Positions 8,739 to 17,445 of a stretch of 50,144 bases of DNA are shown here, piece after piece. Where the stretch lies: assembly GCA_964490435.1 (NCBI GenBank), contig CAZBCF010000005.1, forward strand, positions 1 through 50,144. The letters are read 5' to 3'. The DNA comes from IMCC26077 sp964490435 (GTDB lineage Bacteria; Actinomycetota; Actinomycetes; Nanopelagicales; Nanopelagicaceae). Below the pieces are notes generated by a model that saw only the letters and a program-made list of their open reading frames with translations, had not been told where the DNA came from and ran no database searches. The position numbers were made by a program, and so were the translations under genes. How positions within the stretch are numbered: position 1 is the first letter of the stretch; each line of letters begins with the position of its first letter.

Positions 8739-10028
8739 ATGGCAATCATCACTGGGTTCACAATCTCCGATATTCGTTTTCCCACCTCACGTTCGCTTGA
8801 TGGCTCCGACGCCATGAACAAAGACCCGGATTACTCTGCTGCGTACCTGATTCTTGAGACTGATTCCCCCCATACCGGTCATGGGTTCTCGTTCACTCTT
8901 GGTCGTGGCACTGAGTTGCAATGCGCAACCATTGAATTACTCGCACCCAAAGTTGTTGGATTAAATCTCTCAGAATTGAAAAGTTCCCTCGGTAAAGTCG
9001 CTCGCGAATTAGTGAGCGACTCACAAATTCGTTGGCTGGGCCCTGAAAAAGGCCTTACCCACATGGCAGTTGGTGCAGTGCTCACCGCGCTTTGGGATCT
9101 GGTGTCGAAATTTGAGGACAAGCCACTCTGGGAAGTTCTTTCCGACATGAGCCCCGAAGAAATCGTCGATTTAGTTGATTTCCGTTACATCAGAGATGTG
9201 CTGACACCTGAAGAAGCCCTTAACATTCTTAAAAAAGCCGAACCAACAAAGGCTGAGCGCAAAGCCAAACTACTTAAATCGGGTATCCCTGCATACACGA
9301 CATCCCCAGGCTGGCTCGGATACAGCGATGAGAAGATGGTTCGTCTGGCGAAAGAGGCAGTAGCCCAAGGATTCACTCTTATTAAATTGAAATGCGGTGG
9401 ATCTATTGACGATGATAAACGGCGCTTGCGATTGGCGCGCGAGGCGGTGGGTCCGAACGTTCGCCTTGCGATTGATGCTAACCAGGTGTGGAGCGTCGAT
9501 GAAGCGATTGCTTGGTTACAAGAATTGCATGGGGTTGATCTCTATTGGATCGAAGAGCCAACTTCACCTGACGATGCACTGGGGCATGCCACAATCGCAA
9601 AGGCTATTGCTCCAATCCGCGTCGCGACTGGTGAACATGTCCAGAACCGAATCATCTTCAAACAGATGCTCCAATTAGGCGCCTTCTCGTTCATGCAAAT
9701 TGATTCAACTAGAGTCGCAGGGCCGAATGAGAATATTGCCAACATTCTGATGGCAGCTAAATTTGGTATTCCAGTCTGTCCACACGCAGGAGGCGTCGGA
9801 CTCTGTGAATTGGTCCAACACCTGTCTATGTTCGATTATGTCGCAGTCTCTGGCGAGAACGATGCGCGAGTCATCGAATTTGTCGACCACCTACACGAAC
9901 ACTTCAAGACGCCCGTGACAATCGAGAACGGCAGGTATCTCGCGCCCACCGCACCTGGCGCTGGCGGCGAGATGTTTCCTGATTCAATCAAACGCTTTAG
10001 CTTCCCAGATGGAGAGGAATGGCAATGA
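8739..10028 (+). CDS. fucD: L-fuconate dehydratase (enolase superfamily)
   Basis: Converts L-fuconate to 2-keto-3-deoxy-L-fuconate with Mg2+. About 429 residues with strong resemblance along the whole length to FucD and human ENOSF1: 'VRFPTS'-like start, 'DPDYSAAYLILETD', 'FTLGRGTE', 'WLGPEKG', 'DFRYIRDVLTPEEAL', 'YTTSPGWLGYSDE'. Catalytic parts seen: KxK (LIKLKCGG), metal ligands Asp in 'AIDANQVW', Glu in 'YWIEEPTSPDD' and Glu in 'ATGEHVQ', and the His/Asp dyad in 'QIDSTR' and 'VCPHAGGVGLCELVQHL'. I prefer the ATG at 8739 over the one at 8718 because the family begins at this point. Ends in a 4-nt overlap with the next gene. Best identified member of the sugar-acid cluster. Confidence 0.94.
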   Translation: MAIITGFTISDIRFPTSRSLDGSDAMNKDPDYSAAYLILETDSPHTGHGFSFTLGRGTELQCATIELLAPKVVGLNLSELKSSLGKVARELVSDSQIRWLGPEKGLTHMAVGAVLTALWDLVSKFEDKPLWEVLSDMSPEEIVDLVDFRYIRDVLTPEEALNILKKAEPTKAERKAKLLKSGIPAYTTSPGWLGYSDEKMVRLAKEAVAQGFTLIKLKCGGSIDDDKRRLRLAREAVGPNVRLAIDANQVWSVDEAIAWLQELHGVDLYWIEEPTSPDDALGHATIAKAIAPIRVATGEHVQNRIIFKQMLQLGAFSFMQIDSTRVAGPNENIANILMAAKFGIPVCPHAGGVGLCELVQHLSMFDYVAVSGENDARVIEFVDHLHEHFKTPVTIENGRYLAPTAPGAGGEMFPDSIKRFSFPDGEEWQ

Positions 10029-11944
10029 AAAACCTAACAATCTCGACTAAGGCGAAGACTCCAGAGTGGGCGCTGCTTGAACGCGAGATCATCGCCAAAC
10101 TCAACAAGGCAGCGCCCGAATTCGTCAAGAAGTACACCAATGTCGATGGCACCCTAAAATGGAAGAGCGAATTTGGAAGTATGGATGGTTCTGATGATCC
10201 ATACGAGGCCTTTCACAATCTTGCATTGTTGTATGCCATCGGTGGAAGTGAAGAAATATATGAATTAGCCCGCAAGATGTGGGAGTCAATCACGTTGCAA
10301 TGGACCGAGTATGGCCAGCTCTATCGCGAATTCGATGGCTATTACGACTGGATGCACCATGGCGAGGGATACCTCTACTTCTATTTCCTTGGATTGACTA
10401 AGCCTGAAAGTTTGATGGATCGCCAACGTGCTCGGCGATTTGCGCGGATGTATATGGGCGAGGATCCGCTGGCAGAGAATTACGACAAAGAGAAGAAGAT
10501 CATTCGTTCTCCGCTCAATGGAAGCCGTGGGCCACGATTCATCGTAACTGAAGAGGATTGGTATACCCACCGCACCGTGCTCGATGATTACCTAGCACCG
10601 TATGAGGATATCGAAGGTGTCGACTTTGCTTCGATGAAATGTAACTGGTCAGACCCAGTGATCTACAAACGTCTCATCGAGAAGATGAATCAAAGAATGA
10701 ATCGCGGCGACGTCCCACTAAATCTCAACGCAACCACGATGATCACTCACGCCTACATGTATTCCCATGATCCCAAGGAGAGAGCGTGGGTCTTGGATTA
10801 CATCAAAGTCTGGGCTGACCGAGCTAACGCAAACGATGGTTATATGCCTGACAACGTGGGGCTTAGCGGCAAAGTTGGCGAGTACAACGATGGCAAATGG
10901 TGGGGTGGGTACTACGGATGGCGGTGGCCACATGGCTTAATGACGATAATGGAGCCGCTGACAAATGCGGTAATGAATGCAGTCTTACTCACTGGTGATT
11001 ACTCCTATTTAGATGTTGCTCGTCAGCAATTTGATAAGAATTGGGAACTTCGCAAGGTAGAGGGAGAACGCGTCCTCGTCCCGCATCGACGCTTTGACGC
11101 TGGTTGGGGAGATTATCGTGATGCTTCGCCGCGCCATCTCATCTATCTCTGGACGACTTCTCTTGATGATCAAGATTTGCAGAGAATTGCTGCGATTCCA
11201 CGGACTGAAGATTGGTCGCAGATCATCATTCCTGGCAAGCCCGGACATAACACCTTGGGTTACAAGCATTTCATCGCAAATACCCTCTCATGGTTTGAAT
11301 TCATCCAAGGAAGATTGCCTAATTTTCCAAAGGCAATTCTTGAAGCAAACCTCGAATTGATTGATATTCATCTTCGCCGAATGCGATCCAAGATTGGAAA
11401 TCAAGAGAATTGGGATAGTTACTCACCAGAAACGACAGATGAGATCATCGAACTTGATCTGCTTAAGATCGGATATCAAGTCCATGCTTGGCAATGGTTT
11501 AGCCCGGTTTATCTTGAGGGCTTGATGCAACTTGCCACAGGCTCTCCTATGCATATCTCCCACGGCGGATTTCAGTTCGCAAATATTCGGCCATTTGATG
11601 GGGACAATCATCGAAGTGGACTACCCGAAGATGTTGCAGTAATGGTCGATGACATTTCCAAAACAGGAACTTCGGTTCATGTTGCTAATACTGGTAGCCA
11701 AAGTCGTCAACTAGTCTTGCAGGCAGGTGGATTTGGTGAGCACCAATTCATATCAGTAGATATTGATGGCAAGAAGACCGATATCAACGATAAGCACTTT
11801 GCCCTCACCTTAGAGCCAGGAACGGTTGCCCACCTTAACTTCACTGTTAAGCGATTTGCGAACAATCCGACATACGAGACGCCATGGTCAAAGCGTGAAG
11901 ATTGGCATCCATTGATTACGGGAAGACCGCTCTCAAATTTCTAA
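10025..11944 (+). CDS. Unrecognised ~640-residue cytosolic protein, probable alpha/alpha-toroid enzyme
   Basis: I do not recognise the family. The ATG at 10025 overlaps the fucD stop (ATGA) and has GGAGAGG about 7 bases upstream; a second ATG at 10019 is possible. No signal peptide or membrane segment. The first ~470 residues are helical and rich in Trp, Tyr, His and acidic residues, with striking segments 'DGYYDWMHHGEGYLYFYFLG', 'ATTMITHAYMYSHD', 'GEYNDGKWWGGYYGWRWPHG', 'RRFDAGWGDYRDASPRHLIYLW'. This looks like an (alpha/alpha)6 barrel as in many glycoside hydrolases and polysaccharide lyases. The last ~110 residues look like a beta domain ('TGTSVHVANTGSQSRQLVLQ', 'LEPGTVAHLNFTVKRF'). Coupling to fucD implies a cytosolic step on an imported fucoside or sugar acid. 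Fold and role are inference. Confidence 0.8.
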   Translation: MKNLTISTKAKTPEWALLEREIIAKLNKAAPEFVKKYTNVDGTLKWKSEFGSMDGSDDPYEAFHNLALLYAIGGSEEIYELARKMWESITLQWTEYGQLYREFDGYYDWMHHGEGYLYFYFLGLTKPESLMDRQRARRFARMYMGEDPLAENYDKEKKIIRSPLNGSRGPRFIVTEEDWYTHRTVLDDYLAPYEDIEGVDFASMKCNWSDPVIYKRLIEKMNQRMNRGDVPLNLNATTMITHAYMYSHDPKERAWVLDYIKVWADRANANDGYMPDNVGLSGKVGEYNDGKWWGGYYGWRWPHGLMTIMEPLTNAVMNAVLLTGDYSYLDVARQQFDKNWELRKVEGERVLVPHRRFDAGWGDYRDASPRHLIYLWTTSLDDQDLQRIAAIPRTEDWSQIIIPGKPGHNTLGYKHFIANTLSWFEFIQGRLPNFPKAILEANLELIDIHLRRMRSKIGNQENWDSYSPETTDEIIELDLLKIGYQVHAWQWFSPVYLEGLMQLATGSPMHISHGGFQFANIRPFDGDNHRSGLPEDVAVMVDDISKTGTSVHVANTGSQSRQLVLQAGGFGEHQFISVDIDGKKTDINDKHFALTLEPGTVAHLNFTVKRFANNPTYETPWSKREDWHPLITGRPLSNF

Positions 11945-11960
11945 ATCAGATTTATCAGTT

Positions 11961-13079
11961 TTAGAAAGTCGCTACTGTGTGCTTATCGATGAAGTCCCAG
12001 TCGTATTCGATGCATAGGCCTTCACCTTTAGGCGCCATGACATACCCATCTTGGATATTGAGCTGCGTCTTGGTTCCGAAGAGGAAATCATCAAACGGAT
12101 AGAGCGTCTCGAAGAACTCACAATTTGGTATTGCAAGCGAAGGGTGGAGCTGGACTTGCTCTAAGCCGTGATAGATTGTGGTGTGCAACTCGCACTGAAC
12201 ACCAAAAGCTTCGGCGACATGGGCTGTCTTCATCACAGCGGTGATTCCCCCGCGCCACGAGACATCGGTCCGCACAATGTCAACAATCCCCTCGGCGATG
12301 CAATGTGCAGTGGTGTAATGCGCTCCAGCGATTACCTCAGTGCCACAGATAGGAATATCGAGTTTCTCACGGAGTTTCCGTAAACCATTGAGATTGACAT
12401 CAAGCAAAGGTTCCTCGAGCCACCTGTAGCCCAATCGCTCTAATTCACGCCCCGCCTTCAACGCGGATTCGTAACTATCCATGATGACCGGATCAGCCAT
12501 GAGAGTGAAATCATCACCGACTGCTTCGCGGACCGCTCGATAACAAGCGATATCAAGGTCTAACCCTCCGGGCGGGTGAAGCTTGTAGCCCTTATACCCT
12601 TTGGCTTTTACTTCGAGGGCCTGCTTCGCATAATCATCCGGGCCTGGCAGGAACATTGATGAGACATAAAGCGGAACTTTCTCGCGCGCAGCACCAAGTA
12701 ACTTGTAAACCGGTTGATGTGCCATCTTGCCCACGATGTCCCAGCAAGCATTATCAAAAGGAGCATACGAGTAGATCGGAACGTGGTTCCAACGTCGATC
12801 AAAGAATTCAAAATCCTTCATATTCTTTGCTGCATCATGCGGGCTTCGGCCAATAAAGAATGGCTTCACTTGTGACATGGTCGCGGCTGCGGCCTTGGCG
12901 TCTTGGGCGCCAAAACCAAATGATGTGCCACTTATTCCATCGGAGGTCTTGAGCGTCACGACGGTGAAATCAGGGCGAGCGCCTCCTGGTAGCGCAACTG
13001 CGGCGGCGGCATCGAGCGCGCCAAGATCATCCTTGCCGCGACATGCACGTATCTCGATATCGGTAATTACGGTGCTCAC
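11961..13079 (-). CDS. Enolase-superfamily (mandelate-racemase-like) sugar acid dehydratase/epimerase
   Basis: 372 residues from a GTG start with AAGGAG about 7 bases upstream. Seen: capping domain, then barrel motifs 'KGYKLHPPGG' (Lys, with His where many relatives have a second Lys), metal ligands Asp in 'LMADPVIMD', Glu in 'WLEEPLLD' and Glu in 'ICGTEVIAG', then 'VRTDVSWRGGIT' (dyad Asp) and 'ELHTTIYHG' (dyad His). The His/Asp dyad and metal site are complete, so a working acid-sugar dehydratase or racemase is likely; the substrate is not predictable. Last gene of the minus-strand enolase - GntR - enolase operon, 9 bases after the regulator gene. Ends 16 bases from the convergent unknown gene with no clear terminator between. 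Confidence 0.88.
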   Translation of the reverse strand: MSTVITDIEIRACRGKDDLGALDAAAAVALPGGARPDFTVVTLKTSDGISGTSFGFGAQDAKAAAATMSQVKPFFIGRSPHDAAKNMKDFEFFDRRWNHVPIYSYAPFDNACWDIVGKMAHQPVYKLLGAAREKVPLYVSSMFLPGPDDYAKQALEVKAKGYKGYKLHPPGGLDLDIACYRAVREAVGDDFTLMADPVIMDSYESALKAGRELERLGYRWLEEPLLDVNLNGLRKLREKLDIPICGTEVIAGAHYTTAHCIAEGIVDIVRTDVSWRGGITAVMKTAHVAEAFGVQCELHTTIYHGLEQVQLHPSLAIPNCEFFETLYPFDDFLFGTKTQLNIQDGYVMAPKGEGLCIEYDWDFIDKHTVATF

Positions 13080-13088
13080 CTTGACTCC

Positions 13089-13868
13089 TTACTGTTCGGG
13101 GCTATCTGGATTCTCGACGAGATATAGAGCTGTGGCTGCTGGGTAGAAACGTTTGAGAGAACTCTCAATATGTTGGTGCATGGACTTCTGCGCAGCTTTG
13201 AAGTTTCCCGCGCTAATAGCGGTCGCGATCTCTTCATGCTCTCGGATAGCAACCTGACCTGAGGCGGAGTTGTAATACTGCTTGAATAACTTATCTACCA
13301 AGACCGCCCGCGATTCACCCGCGATTAGGCGGCGTTGACTTGCAATATATAGTCTAAATAAATTCAGATGACAATGGGTTCGTTCAAAAGATTCAGCAAG
13401 TACATTATTGCCAGACATACTCGCGATAAGCGAGTGAAACCGTGCATCATGCTCAGTGAGCGCTTCGACCTGATCATCTCCGGAGATCTTTATCGCGATT
13501 TTTGCGCTCTCAATCTCAGAGCGAAGGGCACGTTTTCCCGTCTCATCTATCTGCCGAGCCGCCTCGGCAGCAGCAAATGGTTCTATCAGCAGACGAAACT
13601 TAAAAAGATCATCTAATTCTTGGATTGTAAGAAGGTCGGTTGCTCGAAATCCTTTGAGGGGTTCTTTCACAATTAATCCATCGGATTCAAGACGTGAAAG
13701 CGCCTCACGGACTGGTGTCTGCGAAACCTCTAATTTCTTGGCCAGCGCATCGATATTCACCTTTGCACCCGGGACAATCTCGTAATTGAAGATCATCTTC
13801 CGAATCAGTAAATAGATGTCATCAGAGAGAACGGAGCGCCGTGGAACAGCAACAGTTTTACTTGACAT
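13089..13868 (-). CDS. GntR-family transcriptional regulator, FadR/FCD subfamily
   Basis: About 259 residues. N-terminal winged helix with 'GAKVNIDALAKKLEVSQTPVREALSRLESDGLIV', followed by an all-helical FCD ligand domain ('TIQELDDLFKFRLLIEPFAAAEAAR', 'EHDARFHSLIASMSGN', 'QVAIREHEEIATAISAGNF'), with the Asp/His metal-ligand pattern of FCD proteins. I use the ATG at 13868, which lies inside the last codons of the upstream enolase gene (11-base overlap) and has AGGGG upstream; a longer reading to 13943 would run through that gene. It most likely senses a sugar acid from this cluster. The palindrome at 15034-15050 in the divergent promoter is the obvious operator candidate. Confidence 0.92.
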   Translation of the reverse strand: MSSKTVAVPRRSVLSDDIYLLIRKMIFNYEIVPGAKVNIDALAKKLEVSQTPVREALSRLESDGLIVKEPLKGFRATDLLTIQELDDLFKFRLLIEPFAAAEAARQIDETGKRALRSEIESAKIAIKISGDDQVEALTEHDARFHSLIASMSGNNVLAESFERTHCHLNLFRLYIASQRRLIAGESRAVLVDKLFKQYYNSASGQVAIREHEEIATAISAGNFKAAQKSMHQHIESSLKRFYPAATALYLVENPDSPEQ

Positions 13869-14943
13869 ACTTCTCAAGCCCCTTAGGAATACCGCTAGTT
13901 TGCCACTGTTCTTCATAGCCAATGCCGTCAGCAGTCGGGCCATGAACTAGGCCATTCTTGTCGACGAGCGGTTCTCGAGTTATCGGATTTCCAAAGACTA
14001 ATGATTCGTAATAAGTATTGTTCTTGATTGCCATGCACAGGTGTGCGCTCTCTAAACCAAAGCCGTGCACTTCAGCGCGTAAGTGATAGGCATCTGCAAG
14101 GTGTGCGATTCGCATGGCACCAGTGAAGCCACCGCGCAAAAAGGTGCTAACTCGCAATGCACTTGCCACGCCAGTAGCGGCAAAATCACCAGAACTCATA
14201 TGTGCTCCGTCGGTCACTTCACCAAGAAGCAATGGGATCCGAACCCGTTCACCCAACCACTTGTAAGCGGTGACTGAGAATTCACGCATTGGTTCTTCGT
14301 ACCAGAGGAATCCGGCTTCATCTAGTGCGTGTCCTAGATACATAGCATCCATCAGATCAAATCCGGCAGACCCGTCATACATCAATGGAACATCTGGCCC
14401 GACATGAGCACGTAGCGCCAAAGAGAGCTCGGCATCTTTTTTAGCATCACCGAATGCATGTAGTTTGATTGCTGGGTATCCAAGTTCGAGCGCCTGATCT
14501 GCGATATCTAGGAATTCTGCAATCGATGAGTAGGTTACGGTTGACGCATAAGCTGGAATAGATTCACGATAGCCACCGAGCAATTTATAGACGGGCAACT
14601 TTGCCGCCTTCGCGCCAATATCCCACAGCGCAACATCAACGACATGTGCCATGTTCGGCGCAAAACGTTCGATTCGATCTAATTCCCATGCGCGCTCCCA
14701 GAGATACTCTCTTTGGAGCGGATCCATACCAATCAATTCATTTCGGAATCTCCGGTCGACATAATCTTTCAGGATTACACCGCGAGAGGCGGAGGCGAAT
14801 CCTGTGATTCCTGCATCGGTCTCGATGACGAGCCAACCAGTGGTAATAGGGCCATCCGAGCCAGGGACGCCTTTTCGCCACACAAAAGCGGGAGTGAAAG
14901 CCGGACGGTCAACAAGTATGACCTCGACGTTGGTGATCTTCAC
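13858..14943 (-). CDS. Enolase-superfamily protein with an incomplete His/Asp dyad
   Basis: 361 residues from a GTG start at 14943 with AAGGAG about 7 bases upstream. Barrel motifs: 'AIKLHAFGD' (Lys, then His), Asp in 'LMYDGSAGF', Glu in 'WYEEPMREF', Glu in 'LLLGEVTDG', and 'EVHGFGLE' (His). Where the sister gene has 'VRTDVSWRGG' this one has 'LRVSTFLRGG', so the dyad Asp is replaced by Ser/Thr. The metal site looks intact. A mandelate-racemase-type reaction using only one of the two bases, or a different reaction, is likely. First gene of the minus-strand operon and divergent from the ABC transporter operon; both probably share the operator at 15027-15059. Confidence 0.86.
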   Translation of the reverse strand: MKITNVEVILVDRPAFTPAFVWRKGVPGSDGPITTGWLVIETDAGITGFASASRGVILKDYVDRRFRNELIGMDPLQREYLWERAWELDRIERFAPNMAHVVDVALWDIGAKAAKLPVYKLLGGYRESIPAYASTVTYSSIAEFLDIADQALELGYPAIKLHAFGDAKKDAELSLALRAHVGPDVPLMYDGSAGFDLMDAMYLGHALDEAGFLWYEEPMREFSVTAYKWLGERVRIPLLLGEVTDGAHMSSGDFAATGVASALRVSTFLRGGFTGAMRIAHLADAYHLRAEVHGFGLESAHLCMAIKNNTYYESLVFGNPITREPLVDKNGLVHGPTADGIGYEEQWQTSGIPKGLEKYVK

Positions 14944-15026
14944 GGCATACTCCTTATATAGAGGTCATTCCTGCAGCGCTGGTGGGGTGGGACTCGCTTT
15001 ATAAAGTTCAGGTAACAATCGAAAAA

Positions 15027-15059
15027 ATACTATACGAAATAGTATTTCGTCCATAGTAT
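15027..15059. promoter_or_regulatory. Candidate GntR/FCD operator in the divergent enolase / ABC promoter
   Basis: A perfect inverted repeat ACGAAATA-G-TATTTCGT lies at 15034-15050. It is embedded in three copies of a 7-mer: ATACTAT at 15027-15033 and ATAGTAT at 15039-15045 and 15053-15059. The site is 91 bases upstream of the enolase start and 65 bases upstream of the solute-binding protein start, and TAGTAT at 15054-15059 could serve as a -10 box for the rightward operon. Size and symmetry fit a FadR-type dimer site. Binding by the GntR protein encoded at 13089-13868 is inference. Confidence 0.65.
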
Positions 15060-15114
15060 TGTCCAAAATCCGGATGAGCGAATTTCTGCTCACTCGAACA
15101 TAGAGGGGGAACCT

Positions 15115-16425
15115 TTGAAAAGAAATAAAGTAATTCTGGCCGCTGCCGGCGTACTTGCAATTGCAGGTAGCGCGCTGATTAGCGTTCCAGCACAGGCTGC
15201 AAAGCCTTCGATTCTGGTTTGGGTGGACTCGCCACGTCTTCCAGGTGCAAAGCTTTATGCCGAGCTCATGAAGGGCAAAGTTGATGTCAAAGTTGAACTC
15301 CATGCACAAGGTGACTTGCTTGCCAAAGTTCAGCTCTTCAACCGCGTTAAGAAGGGTTGGCCAGATGTTGTCTTCGGCCCACCAAACGATGTTGCTGTTC
15401 TTCGTAACCCAATCATCAACAATGCTCGTGAGATTTCTAGCTTGCTCAAGCCAGATGAGGTCAAGAATTTTGGCAAGCTCAATGACTGGTGCAAGGGTGC
15501 AGACGGAAAGTATTACTGCGTGAAGAACGATATGGCGCAATCTGTACTCTGGTACGACACCAAACTATTCTCAGAATTTGGCTACAAGGTGCCAACCAAG
15601 ATGAGTGAACTCTTCACCATTGGTGCAGACCTTGCTAAGAACCACCCAGGATATTCACTTGGTGCCCTAGGTGATGCTGCGGCTTACTCCTCATACTTCT
15701 GGCCATCACAATGCCCATTGAACAATGAGAAATCCGCTACTCGCGTTGTCATCAACGCCAAGTCCGAGAAGTGCACCCGGGTAACCGCAGCACTTCAACC
15801 ACTCATCGATGCTGGTGTCTACTATCCAGGTTCTGCATTCTCACCTGAGTACATCAAAATCGGACAGGCAGGAAAAATCGTTGCCCACATCGGACCATCA
15901 TGGTTTGGTGAGTTCGTCCTACGTCCAGCAGGTTCCTTCAACATCCCAGCCGGACGTCTTACTGCAGCGCCAATGCCAGTATGGGATGGCGAGAAGACCA
16001 ACTTCTCTGGTGAGTGGGGTGGCGGTATCTACACGATCTCTCCACACGCTAAGTTCCCACGCGCAGCGCTCGATTTCGCAATCTTCATGGTTGGCGACAA
16101 GCGCAACGTTGTCGATGTGAAGAACCCAGATGGCAGCAACGGAGCACCAACTTTCCCTGCATATCTCAAGGGAAATGCGCTCTGGAAGGCAAAGATCGAT
16201 GCTGACACCTATTACAACGGCTCCCCATATGCAGCTATGGCTGCTCAAGCAGGCAAAGTATGGACCGGCGTGAAGCCAGTTCGCTACGACGCTGATGGCG
16301 CATGGGGTGCTGCATACGCTCCAGAGCTTGCGAAGTCCAAGGACATCCAAAAGGCTCTAGAGGCGTACGCAACTTATACCTCGAACCTAGCTCAACAATT
16401 GGGCTATGAGGTCACAACTAAGTAA
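15115..16425 (+). CDS. ABC transporter sugar-binding protein (family 1 extracellular solute-binding protein)
   Basis: 436 residues from a TTG start at 15115 with GAGGGGGA just upstream. Seen: signal peptide 'RNKVILAAAGVLAIAGSAL' ending near 'VPAQAAKPSI'; there is no lipobox Cys, so it may be released or retained in another way. The mature part has features of carbohydrate-binding proteins: 'LPGAKLYAELM', 'WYDTKLFSEFGYKVPTKMSELF', 'GEWGGGIYTISPHAKFPRAALDFAIFM', and a conserved C-terminal 'YAP..LAKSKDIQKAL'. First gene of a 13-gene operon and followed by a hairpin and two permeases. Likely ligand is the deoxysugar or sugar acid used by this cluster (inference). Confidence 0.92.
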   Translation: MKRNKVILAAAGVLAIAGSALISVPAQAAKPSILVWVDSPRLPGAKLYAELMKGKVDVKVELHAQGDLLAKVQLFNRVKKGWPDVVFGPPNDVAVLRNPIINNAREISSLLKPDEVKNFGKLNDWCKGADGKYYCVKNDMAQSVLWYDTKLFSEFGYKVPTKMSELFTIGADLAKNHPGYSLGALGDAAAYSSYFWPSQCPLNNEKSATRVVINAKSEKCTRVTAALQPLIDAGVYYPGSAFSPEYIKIGQAGKIVAHIGPSWFGEFVLRPAGSFNIPAGRLTAAPMPVWDGEKTNFSGEWGGGIYTISPHAKFPRAALDFAIFMVGDKRNVVDVKNPDGSNGAPTFPAYLKGNALWKAKIDADTYYNGSPYAAMAAQAGKVWTGVKPVRYDADGAWGAAYAPELAKSKDIQKALEAYATYTSNLAQQLGYEVTTK

Positions 16426-16451
16426 TTCGTAGGAATTACTCGTAATATCGA

Positions 16452-16481
16452 GCGGCGGATTTGTTAAAACAAGTCCGCCGC
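16452..16481 (+). terminator. Strong hairpin between the solute-binding protein and permease genes
   Basis: GCGGCGGATTTGT at 16452-16464 pairs with ACAAGTCCGCCGC at 16469-16481 (one G-U pair), with a 4-base loop. It is followed only by TTCTT, so it is a weak or partial terminator. In ABC operons such a hairpin after the binding-protein gene typically protects the upstream mRNA and reduces downstream expression, giving excess binding protein over permease. Confidence 0.75.
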
Positions 16482-16518
16482 TTCTTAAATGCACAAGGCA
16501 ATAAGTGAAGGAGAGTTA

Positions 16519-17445
16519 ATGGCTAAGGTGAAAAAATACAAACAGCGCAGCATCTTGATGAAATTGATGCTTGCGCCGTATCTCTTCTTACTCATTGCCT
16601 TTGGCCTCATCCCACTTCTTATGGCCGTAAGAGAAGTCCCCGATGTCTCACTAACTAATCCTGATGGCGGCTGGGATGCCTTCAAAATAGTGGTGCAAGA
16701 TTTTAGATTCCCGCAAGCTCTCAAGAATGTCCTCGGATTCATGGCGATTTATGTTCCACTAACTCTGATAGTGGTAATAGTGATGGCTTTGATGCTCGAT
16801 GTCCGTCACACTAAATGGAGTAAATACCTTCGGATGGCATACATCATTCCAGCCTCGGTTTCAGGTGCAGTTGCAGTTCTCGTGTGGTGGGCGATTCTCG
16901 AACCAACAATCAGCCCAATCAAATCGATTCTTGATGCACTCGGAATTGAATCAGCAACCCAGATTTGGCAGACGAAAAATCTTGTCTACATCATCGCAAT
17001 TATGGCTTTCTTTGCAATCGCTGGTAACTGGATTCTTATCCAATACGGATCACTCCAGAGTATTTCCTCTGAGATCATCGAAGCCGCTCGCGTCGACGGC
17101 TGCTCAGCTTTCCAACTTGCAGTTCGAATCAAACTTCCACTAATTCGAAAATACGTCATCTACATGGCGGTGCTGCTCTTTGCTGGCGGACTTCAGATTT
17201 TCGTCGAACCACAACTTCTTACAAGCAGCGTGTACACGGGTATCGCTAATGCCTGGTCATTTGACCAACTCAGTTACGAATTAGCCTTTAAGAGTGGTGA
17301 TTTTGGTGGTGCCTCTGCTCTATCAATCATCCTGCTCATCCCAAGCATGATCGGCGCCCTTGTGGTTATCTTTAAGACTGATATGTTCGATGATAAGACA
17401 ATCAGAAATAAGAGAGAAGACGAGATTGAGAAGGTCGACCTGTGA
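16519..17445 (+). CDS. ABC sugar transporter permease, MalF/UgpA type
   Basis: About 308 residues with six membrane helices and the binding-protein-dependent transport loop 'EIIEAARVDGCSAFQLAVRIKLPLI' (EAA motif contacting the ATPase). I choose the ATG at 16519, which has GGAG 5-9 bases upstream, over the ATG at 16489 which would add a non-conserved leader. It overlaps the next permease by 4 bases (GTGA). Works with the solute-binding protein at 15115 and the permease at 17442. No ATPase gene is present in the window, so a shared MsmK/UgpC-like ATPase encoded elsewhere is needed. Confidence 0.9.
   Translation: MAKVKKYKQRSILMKLMLAPYLFLLIAFGLIPLLMAVREVPDVSLTNPDGGWDAFKIVVQDFRFPQALKNVLGFMAIYVPLTLIVVIVMALMLDVRHTKWSKYLRMAYIIPASVSGAVAVLVWWAILEPTISPIKSILDALGIESATQIWQTKNLVYIIAIMAFFAIAGNWILIQYGSLQSISSEIIEAARVDGCSAFQLAVRIKLPLIRKYVIYMAVLLFAGGLQIFVEPQLLTSSVYTGIANAWSFDQLSYELAFKSGDFGGASALSIILLIPSMIGALVVIFKTDMFDDKTIRNKREDEIEKVDL

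Noticed and set aside
14965..15540. Open frame of 191 codons on the minus strand
   Set aside because: It runs antisense through the start of the solute-binding protein gene and over the promoter palindrome; the plus-strand gene has a clear signal peptide and family motifs, while this frame has none.
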